Position numbers and translations under genes: made by a program
Notes under the pieces: model-generated
The model's input: only the letters and a program-made list of their open reading frames with translations
What the model was told of the DNA's origin: nothing
Database searches by the model: none
Shown: positions 1 to 10,044 of the stretch, piece by piece
Numbering within the stretch: position 1 is the first letter of the stretch
Layout of the letters: every line of letters begins with the position of its first letter
DNA from: Novosphingobium sp.
GTDB taxonomy: Bacteria; Pseudomonadota; Alphaproteobacteria; Sphingomonadales; Sphingomonadaceae
Assembly: GCA_017744735.1 (NCBI GenBank)
Contig: JAGIAR010000002.1
Location: forward strand, 126,599-190,598
DNA: 64,000 bases
Direction of reading: 5' to 3'

Positions 1-29
1 ATCCGGCGATTCTTCTTCTGCACGCTCAT
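1..29 (-). CDS. ctaG: Cytochrome c oxidase assembly protein CtaG, N-terminus only (partial)
   Basis: Only the first nine codons (MSVQKKNRR) lie in the window. The start codon overlaps the stop of the upstream small gene as TGATG. CtaG delivers copper to the CuB site of subunit I. The call rests on this start and on the order ctaC-ctaD-ctaB-small ORF-ctaG, which is standard in alphaproteobacteria. The rest of the gene lies beyond the left edge. Confidence 0.6.
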
Positions 30-163
30 CAGTGATGCTGCCCGCTGATCCGCGCGATGGTGATGAAGAAGAACAGCACCACGAAGGCCAGCAGCAGCGC
101 CCCCAGCACCAGATTGCGGCCGCGGCGGCGGCGTTCGAGTTCGACCTGTTCTTCGGGAGTCAT
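29..163 (-). CDS. CoxF-like small membrane protein of the cytochrome oxidase operon
   Basis: This 44-residue protein has a charged N-terminal segment ([17 protein letters not shown]), one transmembrane helix of about 20 residues and a short HH-ending tail. Tiny one-helix proteins of this kind sit between ctaB and ctaG in many alphaproteobacterial cox operons and are named CoxF; they probably help oxidase assembly. The start overlaps the ctaB stop as ATGA and the stop overlaps the ctaG start, so it is translationally coupled on both sides. No catalytic motif is visible and the assembly role is inferred from position. Confidence 0.7.
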   Translation of the reverse strand: MTPEEQVELERRRRGRNLVLGALLLAFVVLFFFITIARISGQHH

Positions 164-1074
164 GACGCGATCCCCTGCACCCAAAGCACCCGGTCCGCAA
201 CCAGCGCGGCGAACAATGCGAAAAGATACAGCACCGAAAAGCCGAACAGGCGCTTTTCCGGAGCCATCGTGTCGGCCTCGCCGCGCTTGCGGAACGCGAC
301 CGGCAGCGCCAGCGCGAGGAAGGTGGCCGACAGCGCCAGCGCGACGATCCCGTAGAAGGCCCCCGCCCCGCCGATGAACCACGGCACCGCCGAGAGCGGC
401 AGCAGCAGCACGCTGTAGGCGAGGATCTGGCGGCGGGTCGATTCCTCGCCCGCGACCACCGGCATCATCGGAATGCCGACCTTGGCATAATCGGTCTTCA
501 CGAACAGGGCGAGCGCCCAGAAATGCGGCGGGGTCCACATGAAGATGATCGCGAACAGCACGATCGGCATCAGCGTGATCTGGCCGGTCACCGCGATCCA
601 GCCGATCAGCGGCGGAAACGCGCCCGCCGCCCCGCCGATAACGATGTTCTGCGGCGTGCGCGGCTTCAGCCAGATGGTGTAGATCACCGCGTAATAGAAA
701 ATCGACAGCGCCAGGATTGCCGCCGGCAGCCAGCCGACCGCAAGCCCCATCAGCAGCACCGAGGCGACCGCCAGCGCGACCCCGAAATCGCGTGCGCTGG
801 TCGGGTCCATCCGGCCCTGCGGCAGCGGGCGCTTGGCGGTGCGCTTCATCCCCGCGTCGATATCGGCTTCCCACCACTGGTTGAGCGCGCCCGCCCCGCC
901 CGCGCCCATCGCGATGCACAGCACCGCGGTAAAGCCGAGCACGGGGTGGATGTGGCCCGGCGCGGCCAGCAGGCCGCACAGGCCGGTGAACACCACCAGG
1001 CTCATCACGCGCGGCTTGGTCAGCGCGAAGAAGTCGCGCCAGTCGGCGGGTAATGTCGGTGTGGCTGCTACCAT
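160..1074 (-). CDS. ctaB: Protoheme IX farnesyltransferase (heme O synthase)
   Basis: Makes heme O from heme B by adding a farnesyl group, a step toward heme A for cytochrome aa3. The 304-residue protein is a polytopic UbiA-type prenyltransferase. The N-terminus [18 protein letters not shown] is the family signature, the first Asp-rich motif is seen as [15 protein letters not shown], and the second conserved loop contains [13 protein letters not shown] chose the ATG giving [12 protein letters not shown] because the family begins shortly before the TKPR motif; the longer reading frame upstream has no such similarity. It is co-directional with ctaC and ctaD and overlaps the CoxF-like gene by four bases. 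Confidence 0.95.
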   Translation of the reverse strand: MVAATPTLPADWRDFFALTKPRVMSLVVFTGLCGLLAAPGHIHPVLGFTAVLCIAMGAGGAGALNQWWEADIDAGMKRTAKRPLPQGRMDPTSARDFGVALAVASVLLMGLAVGWLPAAILALSIFYYAVIYTIWLKPRTPQNIVIGGAAGAFPPLIGWIAVTGQITLMPIVLFAIIFMWTPPHFWALALFVKTDYAKVGIPMMPVVAGEESTRRQILAYSVLLLPLSAVPWFIGGAGAFYGIVALALSATFLALALPVAFRKRGEADTMAPEKRLFGFSVLYLFALFAALVADRVLWVQGIAS

Positions 1075-1097
1075 TCCAAAACGATCATCAGCAGCGG

Positions 1098-1541
1098 CTA
1101 GGCCGAGGCTGCCTCCATCATAGCCGTTCGAATTCTCTCGGCGAACTTCTTTGCGCCAAAGCAGCGGACACTGACTTGTGTCTCCGAGACTTCGATATCG
1201 ATGATGTCCGTCAACAGGCCTGGCCGCGTTTTGACCGTCTCGATTTCTCGAAGCGGGACGTCGAAACACAATGCCTCGCCGTTCTGGTGAACAAACTGGT
1301 TCATCGCGTTTGGCTCGAATACGAAACGGTCATCGTAAAGCGTCACCTTTCCGCCGACCCAGAGCCCGCCGTAATGCCGCGAAAATGCCTCCAACACCGA
1401 AGAAACGGTAGACAGGATTCTTGCGCCTCCCGGTAACCCGACAATCTCCGCGGTCTTGAATACAACCGATACATTTTCCATGCCCAGCCGGGCATTGGCG
1501 AACTGCGCATTCGCTAGCTTGGACTCAGGCTCGCGGCTCAT
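1098..1541 (-). CDS. Hypothetical protein, PH/GRAM-like, inside the cox operon
   Basis: I do not recognise this 147-residue protein. It has no signal peptide or membrane helix. The middle and C-terminal part alternates short beta-type segments ([47 protein letters not shown]) and ends in a helix, a pattern that resembles GRAM/PH-like or bacterial PH domains. Its codon use is noticeably less GC-rich than that of ctaD and ctaB, which suggests a later insertion into the operon. A second possible start is MENVSVVF, 20 codons in. It is transcribed with the flanking cox genes, but a role in oxidase assembly is not shown. Confidence 0.7.
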   Translation of the reverse strand: MSREPESKLANAQFANARLGMENVSVVFKTAEIVGLPGGARILSTVSSVLEAFSRHYGGLWVGGKVTLYDDRFVFEPNAMNQFVHQNGEALCFDVPLREIETVKTRPGLLTDIIDIEVSETQVSVRCFGAKKFAERIRTAMMEAASA

Positions 1542-1592
1542 CGCACCACCCTGTAGCCAGGTCGCAGCCCGGCGCAGGGTAGCAGATGGCCA

Positions 1593-3284
1593 TCAATGAT
1601 GACCGTTGTCCTCGATCACCGGCAGGGTCTCGAACTGGTGGTACGGCGGCGGGCTCGACAGGGTCCATTCGAGCGTGGTGGCGCCTTCACCCCAGTAGTT
1701 GTCGGCGGCCTTCTTGCCTGCGATCAGCGAGTAGATGATGTTCGCGAAGAACACCACCATCGACGCGGCCATCACATAATAGCCGAGCGTCGCCAGATGG
1801 TTCCAGTGCTCGAAGGCCGGGGTGTAGTCCGGATAGCGGCGCGGCATGCCATTCATCCCGAGGAAGTGCATCGGGAAGAAGATCATGTTCACGCCGACGA
1901 AGAAGATCCAGAAATGGACATGCGCCAGCAGCTCGCTGTGCATCTTTCCGCTCATCTTCGGGAACCAGTAGTAGAAGCCCGCGAACAGCGAGGTCACCGC
2001 ACCCAGCGACAGCACGTAGTGGAAGTGACCCACGACGTAATAGGTGTCCTGCAGGTTGTCGTCGATGCCGCCGTTGGCGAGCACCACGCCGGTCACGCCG
2101 CCGACGGTGAACAGGAAGATGAAGCCGATCGCCCAGACCATCGGGCTCTTGAACTCGATCGAGCCGCCCCACATCGTCGCGATCCACGAGAAGATCTTGA
2201 TGCCGGTCGGCACCGCGATCACCATCGTCGCGGCGGTGAAGTACATCTTCACGTCTTCGCTGAGGCCGGTGGTGTACATGTGGTGCGCCCACACGACGAA
2301 GCCGACCACGCCGATCGCGACCATCGCATAGGCCATGCCGAGATAGCCGAACACCGGCTTCTTCGAGAAGGTCGAGATGATCTGGCTGATCATGCCGAAG
2401 CCCGGCAGGATCATGATGTAGACCTCGGGGTGGCCGAAGAACCAGAACAGGTGCTGGTACAGGATCGGGTCGCCGCCGCCGGCCGGATCGAAAAAGGTCG
2501 TTCCGAAGTTGCGGTCGGTCAGCAGCATGGTGATCGCCGCGGCGAGCACCGGCAGCGCCAGCAGCAGCAGGAAGGCGGTGACCAGCACCGACCACACGAA
2601 CAGCGGCATCTTGTGCAGGGTCATGCCCGGCGCGCGCATGTTGAAGATGGTGGTGATGAAGTTGATCGCGCCCATGATCGAGGCCGCGCCCGCAAGGTGC
2701 AGCGAGAAGATCGCGAAGTCCATCGCCGGCCCCGGCGAGCCGGTGGTCGAAAGCGGCGCATAGACCGTCCAGCCCACGCCCGCGCCGTTGCCGGTGCCGC
2801 CGGGCATGAAGGGCGAGATCATCAGCGAGCAGAAGCCCGCCACGGTCAGCCAGAACGAGATGTTGTTCATCCGCGGGAAGGCCATGTCGGGCGCGCCGAT
2901 CATCAGCGGCACGAACCAGTTGCCGAACCCGCCGATCATCGCCGGCATCACCATGAAGAACACCATGATCAGGCCGTGCGCGGTGATCAGCACGTTCCAC
3001 AGGTGGAGCTGCTGGTCCATCCCCACGGCCGAACCGTGGTTGAGGAACATCGCCACCTTGCCGAGGATCTGGATGCCCGGCTCTTTCAGCTCTTCGCGCA
3101 TCAGGCCCGAAATGCCGCCGCCGATGATCCCCGCGACGATCGCGAAGATCAGATAGAGCGTGCCGATGTCCTTGTGGTTCGTCGACATGAACCAGCGGGC
3201 GAAGAACGCCGGCTTGTGATCGGCATCGTGATCGTGGTGGTGATCTTCCGTGTGGGCTTGGAAGGTATCGGCGGTGGTAGCCAT
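1593..3284 (-). CDS. ctaD: Cytochrome c oxidase subunit I (aa3 type)
   Basis: Catalytic subunit of the terminal oxidase in the inner membrane; it reduces oxygen to water and pumps protons. At 563 residues it is a normal length with about 12 transmembrane helices. The heme a ligands are His103 (in ITAHGLIM) and His422, and the heme a3 ligand is His420 (VGHFHYVLS). The CuB ligands are His285 plus His334 and His335 (WAHHMYTTG), and Tyr289 of HPEVY is the cross-linked tyrosine. The N-terminal extension is His/Asp-rich ([10 protein letters not shown]). It lies 31 bases downstream of ctaC in the same operon. Confidence 0.98.
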   Translation of the reverse strand: MATTADTFQAHTEDHHHDHDADHKPAFFARWFMSTNHKDIGTLYLIFAIVAGIIGGGISGLMREELKEPGIQILGKVAMFLNHGSAVGMDQQLHLWNVLITAHGLIMVFFMVMPAMIGGFGNWFVPLMIGAPDMAFPRMNNISFWLTVAGFCSLMISPFMPGGTGNGAGVGWTVYAPLSTTGSPGPAMDFAIFSLHLAGAASIMGAINFITTIFNMRAPGMTLHKMPLFVWSVLVTAFLLLLALPVLAAAITMLLTDRNFGTTFFDPAGGGDPILYQHLFWFFGHPEVYIMILPGFGMISQIISTFSKKPVFGYLGMAYAMVAIGVVGFVVWAHHMYTTGLSEDVKMYFTAATMVIAVPTGIKIFSWIATMWGGSIEFKSPMVWAIGFIFLFTVGGVTGVVLANGGIDDNLQDTYYVVGHFHYVLSLGAVTSLFAGFYYWFPKMSGKMHSELLAHVHFWIFFVGVNMIFFPMHFLGMNGMPRRYPDYTPAFEHWNHLATLGYYVMAASMVVFFANIIYSLIAGKKAADNYWGEGATTLEWTLSSPPPYHQFETLPVIEDNGHH

Positions 3285-3315
3285 GGTGTTACTTTCGACC
3301 TTCTGGAATCTTCAA

Positions 3316-4344
3316 TCAGGCGGCGGGAGCGGCGGCAGGGGCAGCGGAAGCGGCCGCGACCGGAGCCGCGGAGGCAGCGGCAGCCGGGGCAGCGGCAGCC
3401 GCCGGGGCAGCTGCGGGCGCCTCGCCCGGGATCGTGCCGCCCGGCTGCATCCGCACCCAGGCCTTGAACACGTCCATCGGCACCGCTTCGACCTCGATCG
3501 GCATGTAGCCGTGACGCGCGCCGCACAGTTCGGAGCACTGGCCGTAATAGATGCCGGGCTGATCGATCTGCAGCAGGCGCTCGTTGATCTTGCCGGGGAC
3601 CGCGTCGAGCTTGAACCACAGCGAGGGCACGGCGAAGGCGTGGATCACGTCGGCGCCGGTGGTCTGCAGGCGGATCGGCACGCCGACCGGGACGACCATG
3701 CGCTTGTCGGCCTCGAGGTGCGAGGGGAAGCCCTCGGCCTTGGCCTTTTCTTCCGGCAGCATGTTCGAGATCACCTCGAACCCGCCGTTGTCGGGATAGG
3801 TATAGCCCCAGTACCACTGGTAGCCGGTCGCCTTGACGGTGACCGCATCCTTCGGCGGGCTCTTGTACTGGTGCGCCAGCAAGTTGAGCGAGGGAACCGC
3901 GATGATCACCAGGATCAGCACCGGAATCCCGGTCCACAGAACCTCGAGCAGCGTGTTGTGGCTGGTCTTCGACGGCACCGGATTGGCGCGCTTGTTGAAG
4001 CGCAGCATCACGTAGATCAGCAGCACCAGCACGATCAGCACGATGCCGATGATCACCGGGGTGAGAACGTAGTCGTTCATCCACAGCGCCTGGTGGCCGA
4101 TCGGCGAATACTGGGTCTGGAACCACATCGCACCCGGATGCGGCTGGCCCTTGATCATGTCCGGGCCCATCGGAACGTAGGTCGCCGCGCCGCTGGCAAC
4201 CGCGGCCGGAGCGCTAGATGCCGCCGCGGCGGGAGTAGCTGTATCCTGGGCGAAAGCCGCGCTTGACAGGAGGGCAAGGGGGAGGCCGGTAGTAAGGGCC
4301 TTCAGAACGCTCAGTCTGTTGCGAAGGGTCTCGCCGAAGATCAT
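3316..4344 (-). CDS. ctaC: Cytochrome c oxidase subunit II
   Basis: Accepts electrons from cytochrome c through a dinuclear CuA centre and passes them to subunit I. The 342-residue precursor has a signal-like N-terminus ending near SSAAFAQ, two transmembrane helices (about residues 93-115 and 135-157) and a periplasmic cupredoxin domain. The CuA ligands are visible: His235, Cys270, Glu272, Cys274, His278 and Met281 in CSELCGARHGYM. Unusual parts are Ala/Pro-rich low-complexity segments after the signal peptide and over the last roughly 40 residues. It is the first gene of the operon; the 196 bases to the divergent pyrE must hold both promoters. Confidence 0.97.
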   Translation of the reverse strand: MIFGETLRNRLSVLKALTTGLPLALLSSAAFAQDTATPAAAASSAPAAVASGAATYVPMGPDMIKGQPHPGAMWFQTQYSPIGHQALWMNDYVLTPVIIGIVLIVLVLLIYVMLRFNKRANPVPSKTSHNTLLEVLWTGIPVLILVIIAVPSLNLLAHQYKSPPKDAVTVKATGYQWYWGYTYPDNGGFEVISNMLPEEKAKAEGFPSHLEADKRMVVPVGVPIRLQTTGADVIHAFAVPSLWFKLDAVPGKINERLLQIDQPGIYYGQCSELCGARHGYMPIEVEAVPMDVFKAWVRMQPGGTIPGEAPAAAPAAAAAPAAAASAAPVAAASAAPAAAPAA

Positions 4345-4540
4345 CTGTCTGACGCTTTCCGCTCATTGAATAGGGGCGCGAGAGGCCCGTTGACGCCCCG
4401 AATGGGGCTGGTTTTGCCGGGCCTATACGCGCGCTTGCCCCCTGCCTCAAGCGCTTCTAGGGATAATTTTCGACAGCCCCGCCGGCAAGCGGCGAGCGGC
4501 AGTCCTACCTGAACCGAAACTGGGCATTAGAAAGACCATT

Positions 4541-5122
4541 ATGACCGAAGACGAGGTCCTCTCAGAGTTCCGCGCCAGCGAGGCGCTGCTCGAGGGGCAT
4601 TTCAAGCTTTCCTCGGGGCGCCACAGCTCGCACTACCTGCAATGCGCAAGGGTGCTGATGGACCCGATGCGCGCCTCGCGCCTGGCCTCGGCGATCGCCG
4701 CCAAGATGCCGCGCGACCTCAGGCAGCAGATCACCAAGGTCGTCTCCCCGGCGATGGGCGGGGTCATCATCGGCCATGAAATGGGCCGCGCGCTGGGGGT
4801 CGAGGCGCTGTTCGTCGAACGCCCGACCGGCACGTTCGAACTGCGCCGCGGCTTCGCGCTCAAGCCGGGCGACAAGGTGCTGATGGTGGAAGACGTGGTC
4901 ACCACCGGGCTTTCGAGCCGCGAGGCGATCAAGGCGATCGAGGCCGCGGGCGGCGAAGTGATCGCGACCGCGGCGCTGGTCGACCGCTCTGGCGGCGCCG
5001 TCGATTTCGGCGTGCCGTTCTATCCGCTGGTCGAGCTTTCGATCCCGACCTACGCCGAAGACGAAATTCCCGCCGAGCTTGCCGCACTGCCGGTCGAAAA
5101 GCCCGGCAGCCGCAAGGACTGA
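4541..5122 (+). CDS. pyrE: Orotate phosphoribosyltransferase
   Basis: Transfers phosphoribosyl from PRPP to orotate to give OMP in pyrimidine synthesis. The 193-residue protein has the family N-terminus ([16 protein letters not shown]) that binds orotate, and the PRPP-binding loop [11 protein letters not shown] at residues 113-123. It starts the plus-strand run pyrE-pdxJ-acpS-lepB, an arrangement common in sphingomonads, and ends 4 bases before the pdxJ start codon. Confidence 0.96.
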   Translation: MTEDEVLSEFRASEALLEGHFKLSSGRHSSHYLQCARVLMDPMRASRLASAIAAKMPRDLRQQITKVVSPAMGGVIIGHEMGRALGVEALFVERPTGTFELRRGFALKPGDKVLMVEDVVTTGLSSREAIKAIEAAGGEVIATAALVDRSGGAVDFGVPFYPLVELSIPTYAEDEIPAELAALPVEKPGSRKD

Positions 5123-5126
5123 GGCG

Positions 5127-5867
5127 GTGAGCGCTCTCGTTCCCGGCCGGCTCCGCCTCGGCGTCAACATCGATCACGTCGCGACGATCCGTAACGCCCG
5201 CGGCGGCGACCATCCCGATCCGGTGCGCGCGGCACAGATCGTCGCGGCGGTCGGCGGCGACGGGATCACCGCGCACCTGCGCGAGGATCGCCGGCACATT
5301 CGCGACGACGACCTCGCCCGAATCCAGGCGGCGACCGACCTGCCGCTCAACCTCGAGATGGCGGCGACCGACGAGATGCTGGAGATCGCGCTGCGCCACA
5401 AGCCGCACGCGGCCTGCATCGTGCCCGAGAAGCGCGAGGAACGCACGACCGAGGGCGGGCTGGACGCCGCCGGGCAGCACAACCACCTCGCCCCGGTGGT
5501 CGGGCGACTGCTCGACGCCGGCATCCGGGTGAGCCTGTTCATCGCCCCCGACCCGCGCCAGATCGAGGCCGCGCTGCGGCTCGGCGTGCCGGTGGTCGAG
5601 CTGCACACCGGCGAATATGCCCATGCGACCGGCGACGAGCGCGCGGTGGAGCTGCGCAAGGTGGCCGACATGGCCGCCCTCGCCGCCAAGAACGGGATCG
5701 AGCCCCACGCCGGACACGGCCTCACCTATGAGAACGTCCAGCCGATCGCCGCGATTCCGCAACTGGCAGAGCTCAACATCGGTCACTATCTGGTGGGCGA
5801 GGCGATCTTTACCGGGTTGGAGGCGGCGGTGCGGCGGATGCGCGAGTTGATGGACGAAGCAAGATGA
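5127..5867 (+). CDS. pdxJ: Pyridoxine 5'-phosphate synthase
   Basis: Condenses 1-deoxyxylulose-5-phosphate with 3-amino-2-oxopropyl phosphate in the last step of the DXP-dependent vitamin B6 pathway. The 246-residue TIM-barrel protein shows the diagnostic start [18 protein letters not shown], the EMAATDEML segment and the C-terminal [10 protein letters not shown] phosphate-binding region. I chose the GTG start that gives [12 protein letters not shown], just after the pyrE stop, because the longer frame runs into pyrE without similarity. Confidence 0.96.
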   Translation: MSALVPGRLRLGVNIDHVATIRNARGGDHPDPVRAAQIVAAVGGDGITAHLREDRRHIRDDDLARIQAATDLPLNLEMAATDEMLEIALRHKPHAACIVPEKREERTTEGGLDAAGQHNHLAPVVGRLLDAGIRVSLFIAPDPRQIEAALRLGVPVVELHTGEYAHATGDERAVELRKVADMAALAAKNGIEPHAGHGLTYENVQPIAAIPQLAELNIGHYLVGEAIFTGLEAAVRRMRELMDEAR

Positions 5868-5877
5868 GTTCGGCGCG

Positions 5878-6279
5878 GTGATCATCGGAATGGGCTCCGA
5901 CCTGTGCAACATCGAGCGGATCCAGAATTCGCTCGACCGCTGGGGCGAGAAGTTCGAGCGGCGGGTGTTCACCGAGGTCGAGCAGGCCAAGGCCGCCCGC
6001 CGCCCCTATACCCGCGCCGGAACCTATGCGAAGCGCTTCGCCGCCAAGGAGGCCTTTACCAAGGCGGTCGGCACCGGCTTCTCGAACGGGGTCTTCCACA
6101 AGGACATCGGCGTGGTAAACGCCCCCTCGGGCGCGCCGACCCTGGCGCTGACCGGAGGGGCGAAGGCCCGGCTCGATGCATTGGTCCCCGAAGGGCATGA
6201 GGTGATCGTTCACCTGACGCTCACCGACGACCACCCATGGGCCCAGGCGTTTGTCGTGTTAGAGGCGCGCAAATTGTGA
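5878..6279 (+). CDS. acpS: Holo-[acyl-carrier-protein] synthase
   Basis: Transfers 4'-phosphopantetheine from CoA to acyl carrier protein. The 133-residue protein starts at a GTG codon with the family signature [14 protein letters not shown], where the Asp binds magnesium. The second signature, [17 protein letters not shown], contains the catalytic/metal Glu of the KEA motif. It follows pdxJ by 10 bases and its TGA overlaps the lepB ATG, so the three genes are likely co-transcribed. Confidence 0.95.
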   Translation: MIIGMGSDLCNIERIQNSLDRWGEKFERRVFTEVEQAKAARRPYTRAGTYAKRFAAKEAFTKAVGTGFSNGVFHKDIGVVNAPSGAPTLALTGGAKARLDALVPEGHEVIVHLTLTDDHPWAQAFVVLEARKL

Positions 6280-7211
6280 TGTCCGAAAGCGAGAATGAAA
6301 GCGGCATGACCGATACCACCAACACCGCGGCCGAAACGCCGCCCGCCGCCGCACCGACGACGGGCAAGAAGGCCGACAAGGTCAACTGGATCGCGGAGAT
6401 TCGCGGGCTTGCGATCATGCTCATCGCGGTGCTCGGCTTCCACAGCCTGATCGCCAAGCCGTTCTACATTCCGAGCGAATCGATGATGCCGAACCTGCTG
6501 GTGGGCGACCGGCTGGTGGTGAGCAAATATCCCTATGGCTGGAGCTGGGTCTCGGCGAGCTTCCACCTGCTGCCGCGCAGCAACTGGCGCATCGCCGGCA
6601 AGACCCCGCAGTACGGCGACATCGTGATCGCGGTGCCGCCCAACGATTCGGAAGACTACATCAAGCGCGTCATCGCCCTTCCCGGCGACCGGATCGCGCT
6701 GGTCGACGGGCGCGTGCGGCTGAACGGCAAGTACATCCCGCGCGAGGCGATTCCGCCGGTGCAGATCCCGATCGATGCGAACGCGACCTGCGATCCCGAG
6801 GATTACGGCCCGCAGGCCCAGGTGCGCCTGCCTTCGGGCAAGCTGGTCTGCGAACTGCAGGCCTATCGCGAGACCCTGCCCAACGGCGCGACCTACACCG
6901 TGATCGACCACATGCAGCAGGATCTCGACAATTACGACGAGATCACCGTGCCCGACGGGCATGTGTTCCTGATGGGCGACAACCGCGACCATTCGGCCGA
7001 CAGCCGCGCCCCGGTCTATCGCCGCGGCCTTGGCGGCCCGGTCCCGCTTTCGAGCGTGGGCGGCCGCGCCGAATTCATCACCTTCTCGCTCGACGGCACG
7101 ATGAGCTGGAACCCGCTGACGTGGTGGGGGGCCTTCCGTGGCGGCCGCGCCTGGACTAGCCTGCGTCCGGCACATGTCGAGACGGGGACCGGGGATGGCT
7201 CAGCCAAGTAA
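6279..7211 (+). CDS. lepB: Signal peptidase I
   Basis: Membrane-bound serine/lysine protease that removes signal peptides from exported proteins. The 310-residue protein has a short cytoplasmic Ala/Pro/Thr-rich N-terminus, one transmembrane helix (about residues 43-60), catalytic Ser68 in IPSESMMPNL and general-base Lys129 in YIKRVIALPGD. The box MGDNRDHSADSR is the conserved E motif. The start at 6279 overlaps the acpS stop (TGATG). A second in-frame ATG at 6306 (MTDTTN) is possible and would remove nine residues. Confidence 0.95.
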   Translation: MSESENESGMTDTTNTAAETPPAAAPTTGKKADKVNWIAEIRGLAIMLIAVLGFHSLIAKPFYIPSESMMPNLLVGDRLVVSKYPYGWSWVSASFHLLPRSNWRIAGKTPQYGDIVIAVPPNDSEDYIKRVIALPGDRIALVDGRVRLNGKYIPREAIPPVQIPIDANATCDPEDYGPQAQVRLPSGKLVCELQAYRETLPNGATYTVIDHMQQDLDNYDEITVPDGHVFLMGDNRDHSADSRAPVYRRGLGGPVPLSSVGGRAEFITFSLDGTMSWNPLTWWGAFRGGRAWTSLRPAHVETGTGDGSAK

Positions 7212-8400
7212 GACTGCGACGATCACCGACGACGTAGGGTCGAACCCGACCCATATCGAGGATCCCCGGCTCGCCTGGGAGGCCAAGCGCGCCTTCATGT
7301 GGGTCTGCGTCGCCGGCGCGGCTGTGCTGGCGGTGTTCATGGCCCGCTCGCTGCTGGTGATCTTCGGCGGGATGGTGTTCGCGGCGATGATCGACGGCGG
7401 CGCCCGGCTGATCGGGCGGGTGCTCAAGATCGGGCGCGGCTGGCGGATCGCGATCACGCTGGCCTTCGGCGTGCTGTTCGTGGTCGGCTCGGTCTATTAC
7501 GCCGGCACCACCATCGCCAGCGAAGCCGCCGCCTTCCCGGGGATCGTAGAACAGCAGCTCCACCAGTGGGCGATCTATGCGCAGGCCCGCGGGGTCAATG
7601 TCGACATCTCTTCGCTGCAGAGCTTCGGCAGCCAGATCGCCAGCGGGGTCGGCACCGTCACCCGCGCGCTCAGCGGGCTGGTCGGCGGGCTCGCGAGCCT
7701 GGTGCTGATCGGCTTCCTCGGGATCTACATCGCGCTCGAACCGCGGCTCTACGAGCGCGGGATCGCCTGGATGCTGCCGGTGGAGCGGCGCGAGGAATTC
7801 TACGTCACCACCTCGCTGATGGCGCGCAAGCTGCGCCACTTGCTCGCCGGGCGGCTGTTCGGCATGGCCTTCGAAGGCGTGTTCACCTGGGCGATGCTGG
7901 CCGGCTATGCCTTCGTCAACCACGGGCAGGCCGTGCCGATGGCGGTGCTTCTGGGCCTCATCACCGGCAGCCTCGCGTTCATCCCCAACGTCGGTGCGCC
8001 GATCTCGGGCGCGCTGATGGTGCTGGTCGGCTTCTCGGGCGGGACCGACATGGGGTTCTACACGATCTTCGTCTATTTCTTCGTCCAGACGCTCGACGGC
8101 AACGTCGTGGTCCCGCTGATCGCGCGCAAGACGGTCGATCTCGCCCCCGCGCTGGTGCTTGGCATGCAGCTGGTGATGGGGGTGCTGTTCGGGATCATCG
8201 GTCTCGCGCTGGCCGATCCGCTGGTCGCGATGGCCAAGGTCGCACTCGAGCGCCGCTCCGCCCGGCGCGATGCGCGCAAGCTCGCCGAGGCCGCTCCGCC
8301 GCCAGAGCCGCGCCAACCGCCCAAGGGTGCGCTGGCCAAGCCCTCGGCCGGAAAATTGCCGCCGCCCAAGGCGATCCGCCGGAAACCCAAACCCGCATGA
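7195..8400 (+). CDS. AI-2E family transporter (PerM-like permease)
   Basis: This polytopic protein of 401 residues has about seven or eight transmembrane helices in the order typical of the AI-2E/PerM family, including the conserved C-terminal segment FIPNVGAPISGALMVLVGF and the loop QTLDGNVVVPLIARKTVDLAPA. Members export varied solutes, and some act as Na+/H+ antiporters, so the substrate is unknown. The last 45 residues are a cytoplasmic Lys/Pro/Ala-rich tail. The ATG at 7195 is preceded by a GGGGACCGGGG stretch and overlaps the end of lepB by 17 bases. Confidence 0.88.
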   Translation: MAQPSKTATITDDVGSNPTHIEDPRLAWEAKRAFMWVCVAGAAVLAVFMARSLLVIFGGMVFAAMIDGGARLIGRVLKIGRGWRIAITLAFGVLFVVGSVYYAGTTIASEAAAFPGIVEQQLHQWAIYAQARGVNVDISSLQSFGSQIASGVGTVTRALSGLVGGLASLVLIGFLGIYIALEPRLYERGIAWMLPVERREEFYVTTSLMARKLRHLLAGRLFGMAFEGVFTWAMLAGYAFVNHGQAVPMAVLLGLITGSLAFIPNVGAPISGALMVLVGFSGGTDMGFYTIFVYFFVQTLDGNVVVPLIARKTVDLAPALVLGMQLVMGVLFGIIGLALADPLVAMAKVALERRSARRDARKLAEAAPPPEPRQPPKGALAKPSAGKLPPPKAIRRKPKPA

Positions 8401-8407
8401 CTCCTGC

Positions 8408-9550
8408 ATGAAACCCGCCCGGATTTTCCTGTTCGTCATCGCCTTCCTGACCTTCGTGGTGATCGCGGGGTTCGTGGCGCTGAACCTGTTCGCGGACCGG
8501 CTGACCGAAATCGCCTTCGTCCCCTCGGCCAAGTTCGAGGCGCAGCGGCCGCTCGCGGCCAACGCCTATGACGGTCCGGCGATGTGGTTCGCCCGCCCCG
8601 GCTCGGCCAAGCCCGATCCGGCCCGGTGGCAGCCGGCCTATGCCGCGGGCTCCACGCCCGGGCCCGACGAGCCTGCCCCGCCGCCCTATGCGGTGTTCTT
8701 CGTCCACCCGACCAGCTACCTCGACAAGGCCGCATGGAACGCCCCGCTCGACGACCCGAGTGCCAACGACCGCGCGCGGCTGTTCCTCAAGGGGCTGGCC
8801 AGCCCGTTCGGCGGAGCGGCGGAGATGTGGGAGCCGCGCTATCGCCAGGCGACGGTGGGCGCGTTTCTGTCGCAGGATCCCGCGGCGGACGAAGCGCTCG
8901 ACGCGGCCTATCGCGATGTCGAACAGGCCTTCGCCTATTTCCTCGCGCACACGCCGAAGGACCGGCCGATCGTGCTCGCGGGCCACAGTCAGGGATCGCT
9001 GCACCTGCTGCGCCTGCTGGCCGACCATATCGCCGGAACCCCCGACGCCCGGCGGATCGCCGCGGTCTATGCGATCGGCTGGCCGGTTTCGCTCCAGCAC
9101 GACCTGCCGACATTGGGGCTCCCCGCTTGCCAGACCCGCGATTCGGCGGGCTGCATCGTGAGCTGGGTCAGCTTCGCCGAGCCCGCCGACACCAAGCAGA
9201 TGCTGCGCCGCTACCGGGGCTCGCCCGGCCTCGACGGCCGTCCGCGCGGCGACGGGCCGATCCTCTGCACCAACCCTATTACCGGGCAGGCGGGCGGCGC
9301 GGCACCGGCAAAGGACAACCGCGGCACGCTGGTGCCCAACGCCACGCTGACCTCGGGCGAAGTTCAGGCGGGGCTGGTCCCCGCGCGCTGCGATCCGCGG
9401 GGTATCCTGCTGATCGGACCGCCGCCGGCGATGGGTCCGGCGGTGCTGCCGGGGAACAATTACCACGTCTACGACATCCCGCTGTTCTGGCGGAACCTGC
9501 AGCTCGACGTGAACCACCGGGTAGGCGAATGGGCGAAGCAGGCGCATTGA
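8408..9550 (+). CDS. DUF3089 alpha/beta-hydrolase-like protein
   Basis: The 380-residue protein begins with a signal anchor (KPARIFLFVIAFLTFVVIAG). The DUF3089 hallmark FFVHPTSYLDKAAWNAPLDD follows. A nucleophile-elbow-like GHSQGSLHLLRLL around residue 200 supports an alpha/beta hydrolase fold facing the periplasm. The substrate is unknown. It starts 8 bases after the permease stop and overlaps the ruvX start, so it belongs to the same transcript. Confidence 0.8.
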   Translation: MKPARIFLFVIAFLTFVVIAGFVALNLFADRLTEIAFVPSAKFEAQRPLAANAYDGPAMWFARPGSAKPDPARWQPAYAAGSTPGPDEPAPPPYAVFFVHPTSYLDKAAWNAPLDDPSANDRARLFLKGLASPFGGAAEMWEPRYRQATVGAFLSQDPAADEALDAAYRDVEQAFAYFLAHTPKDRPIVLAGHSQGSLHLLRLLADHIAGTPDARRIAAVYAIGWPVSLQHDLPTLGLPACQTRDSAGCIVSWVSFAEPADTKQMLRRYRGSPGLDGRPRGDGPILCTNPITGQAGGAAPAKDNRGTLVPNATLTSGEVQAGLVPARCDPRGILLIGPPPAMGPAVLPGNNYHVYDIPLFWRNLQLDVNHRVGEWAKQAH

Positions 9551-10014
9551 TCACCACCCGCGCGGCCGAACTGCGCGAGGCGCTGCCGGGCGGCGGCGCG
9601 CTGATGGCGCTCGACGTCGGGACCAAGACGGTCGGCACCGCCTTCTGCGATGCCGGCTGGAGCTTCGCGACCGCCGGCACCACCCTGCCCCGCGGCAAGT
9701 TCACCGCCGACAAGGCCAAGCTCGAGGACCTCGTCCGCCAGCGCTCGGTCAAGGGCATCGTGATCGGCCTGCCGCTCAACATGGACGGCAGCGAAGGCCC
9801 CCGCGCGCAGGCGAGCCGGGCCTATGCCCGCAACCTCGCCCCCCTCGGCCTGCCGGTGCTGCTGTGGGACGAGCGCTGGTCCACCGCCAGCGCCGAGCGC
9901 GACATGATCGCGCAGGACATGAGCCGCGGCAAACGCGCCGAACGGATCGACAGCCATGCCGCCGCGGTGATCCTGCAGGGCGCGATCGATGCGCTGGCGG
10001 GGGCGGCGTTTTAG
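9529..10014 (+). CDS. ruvX: Putative pre-16S rRNA nuclease RuvX/YqgF
   Basis: RNase H-fold nuclease thought to trim the 5' end of pre-16S rRNA. The 161-residue protein shows the first catalytic segment MALDVGTKTVGTAF, the GIVIGLPLNMDGSEGPRAQ motif, LWDERWSTASAE and the C-terminal RIDSHAAAVILQGAID with the last catalytic Asp. I chose the ATG at 9529, which overlaps the DUF3089 gene by 22 bases. A TTG at 9547 would give a form six residues shorter. Confidence 0.93.
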   Translation: MGEAGALITTRAAELREALPGGGALMALDVGTKTVGTAFCDAGWSFATAGTTLPRGKFTADKAKLEDLVRQRSVKGIVIGLPLNMDGSEGPRAQASRAYARNLAPLGLPVLLWDERWSTASAERDMIAQDMSRGKRAERIDSHAAAVILQGAIDALAGAAF

Positions 10015-10044
10015 GAAGCCTTTGCGCTTCCCCCGTTCCATTCC

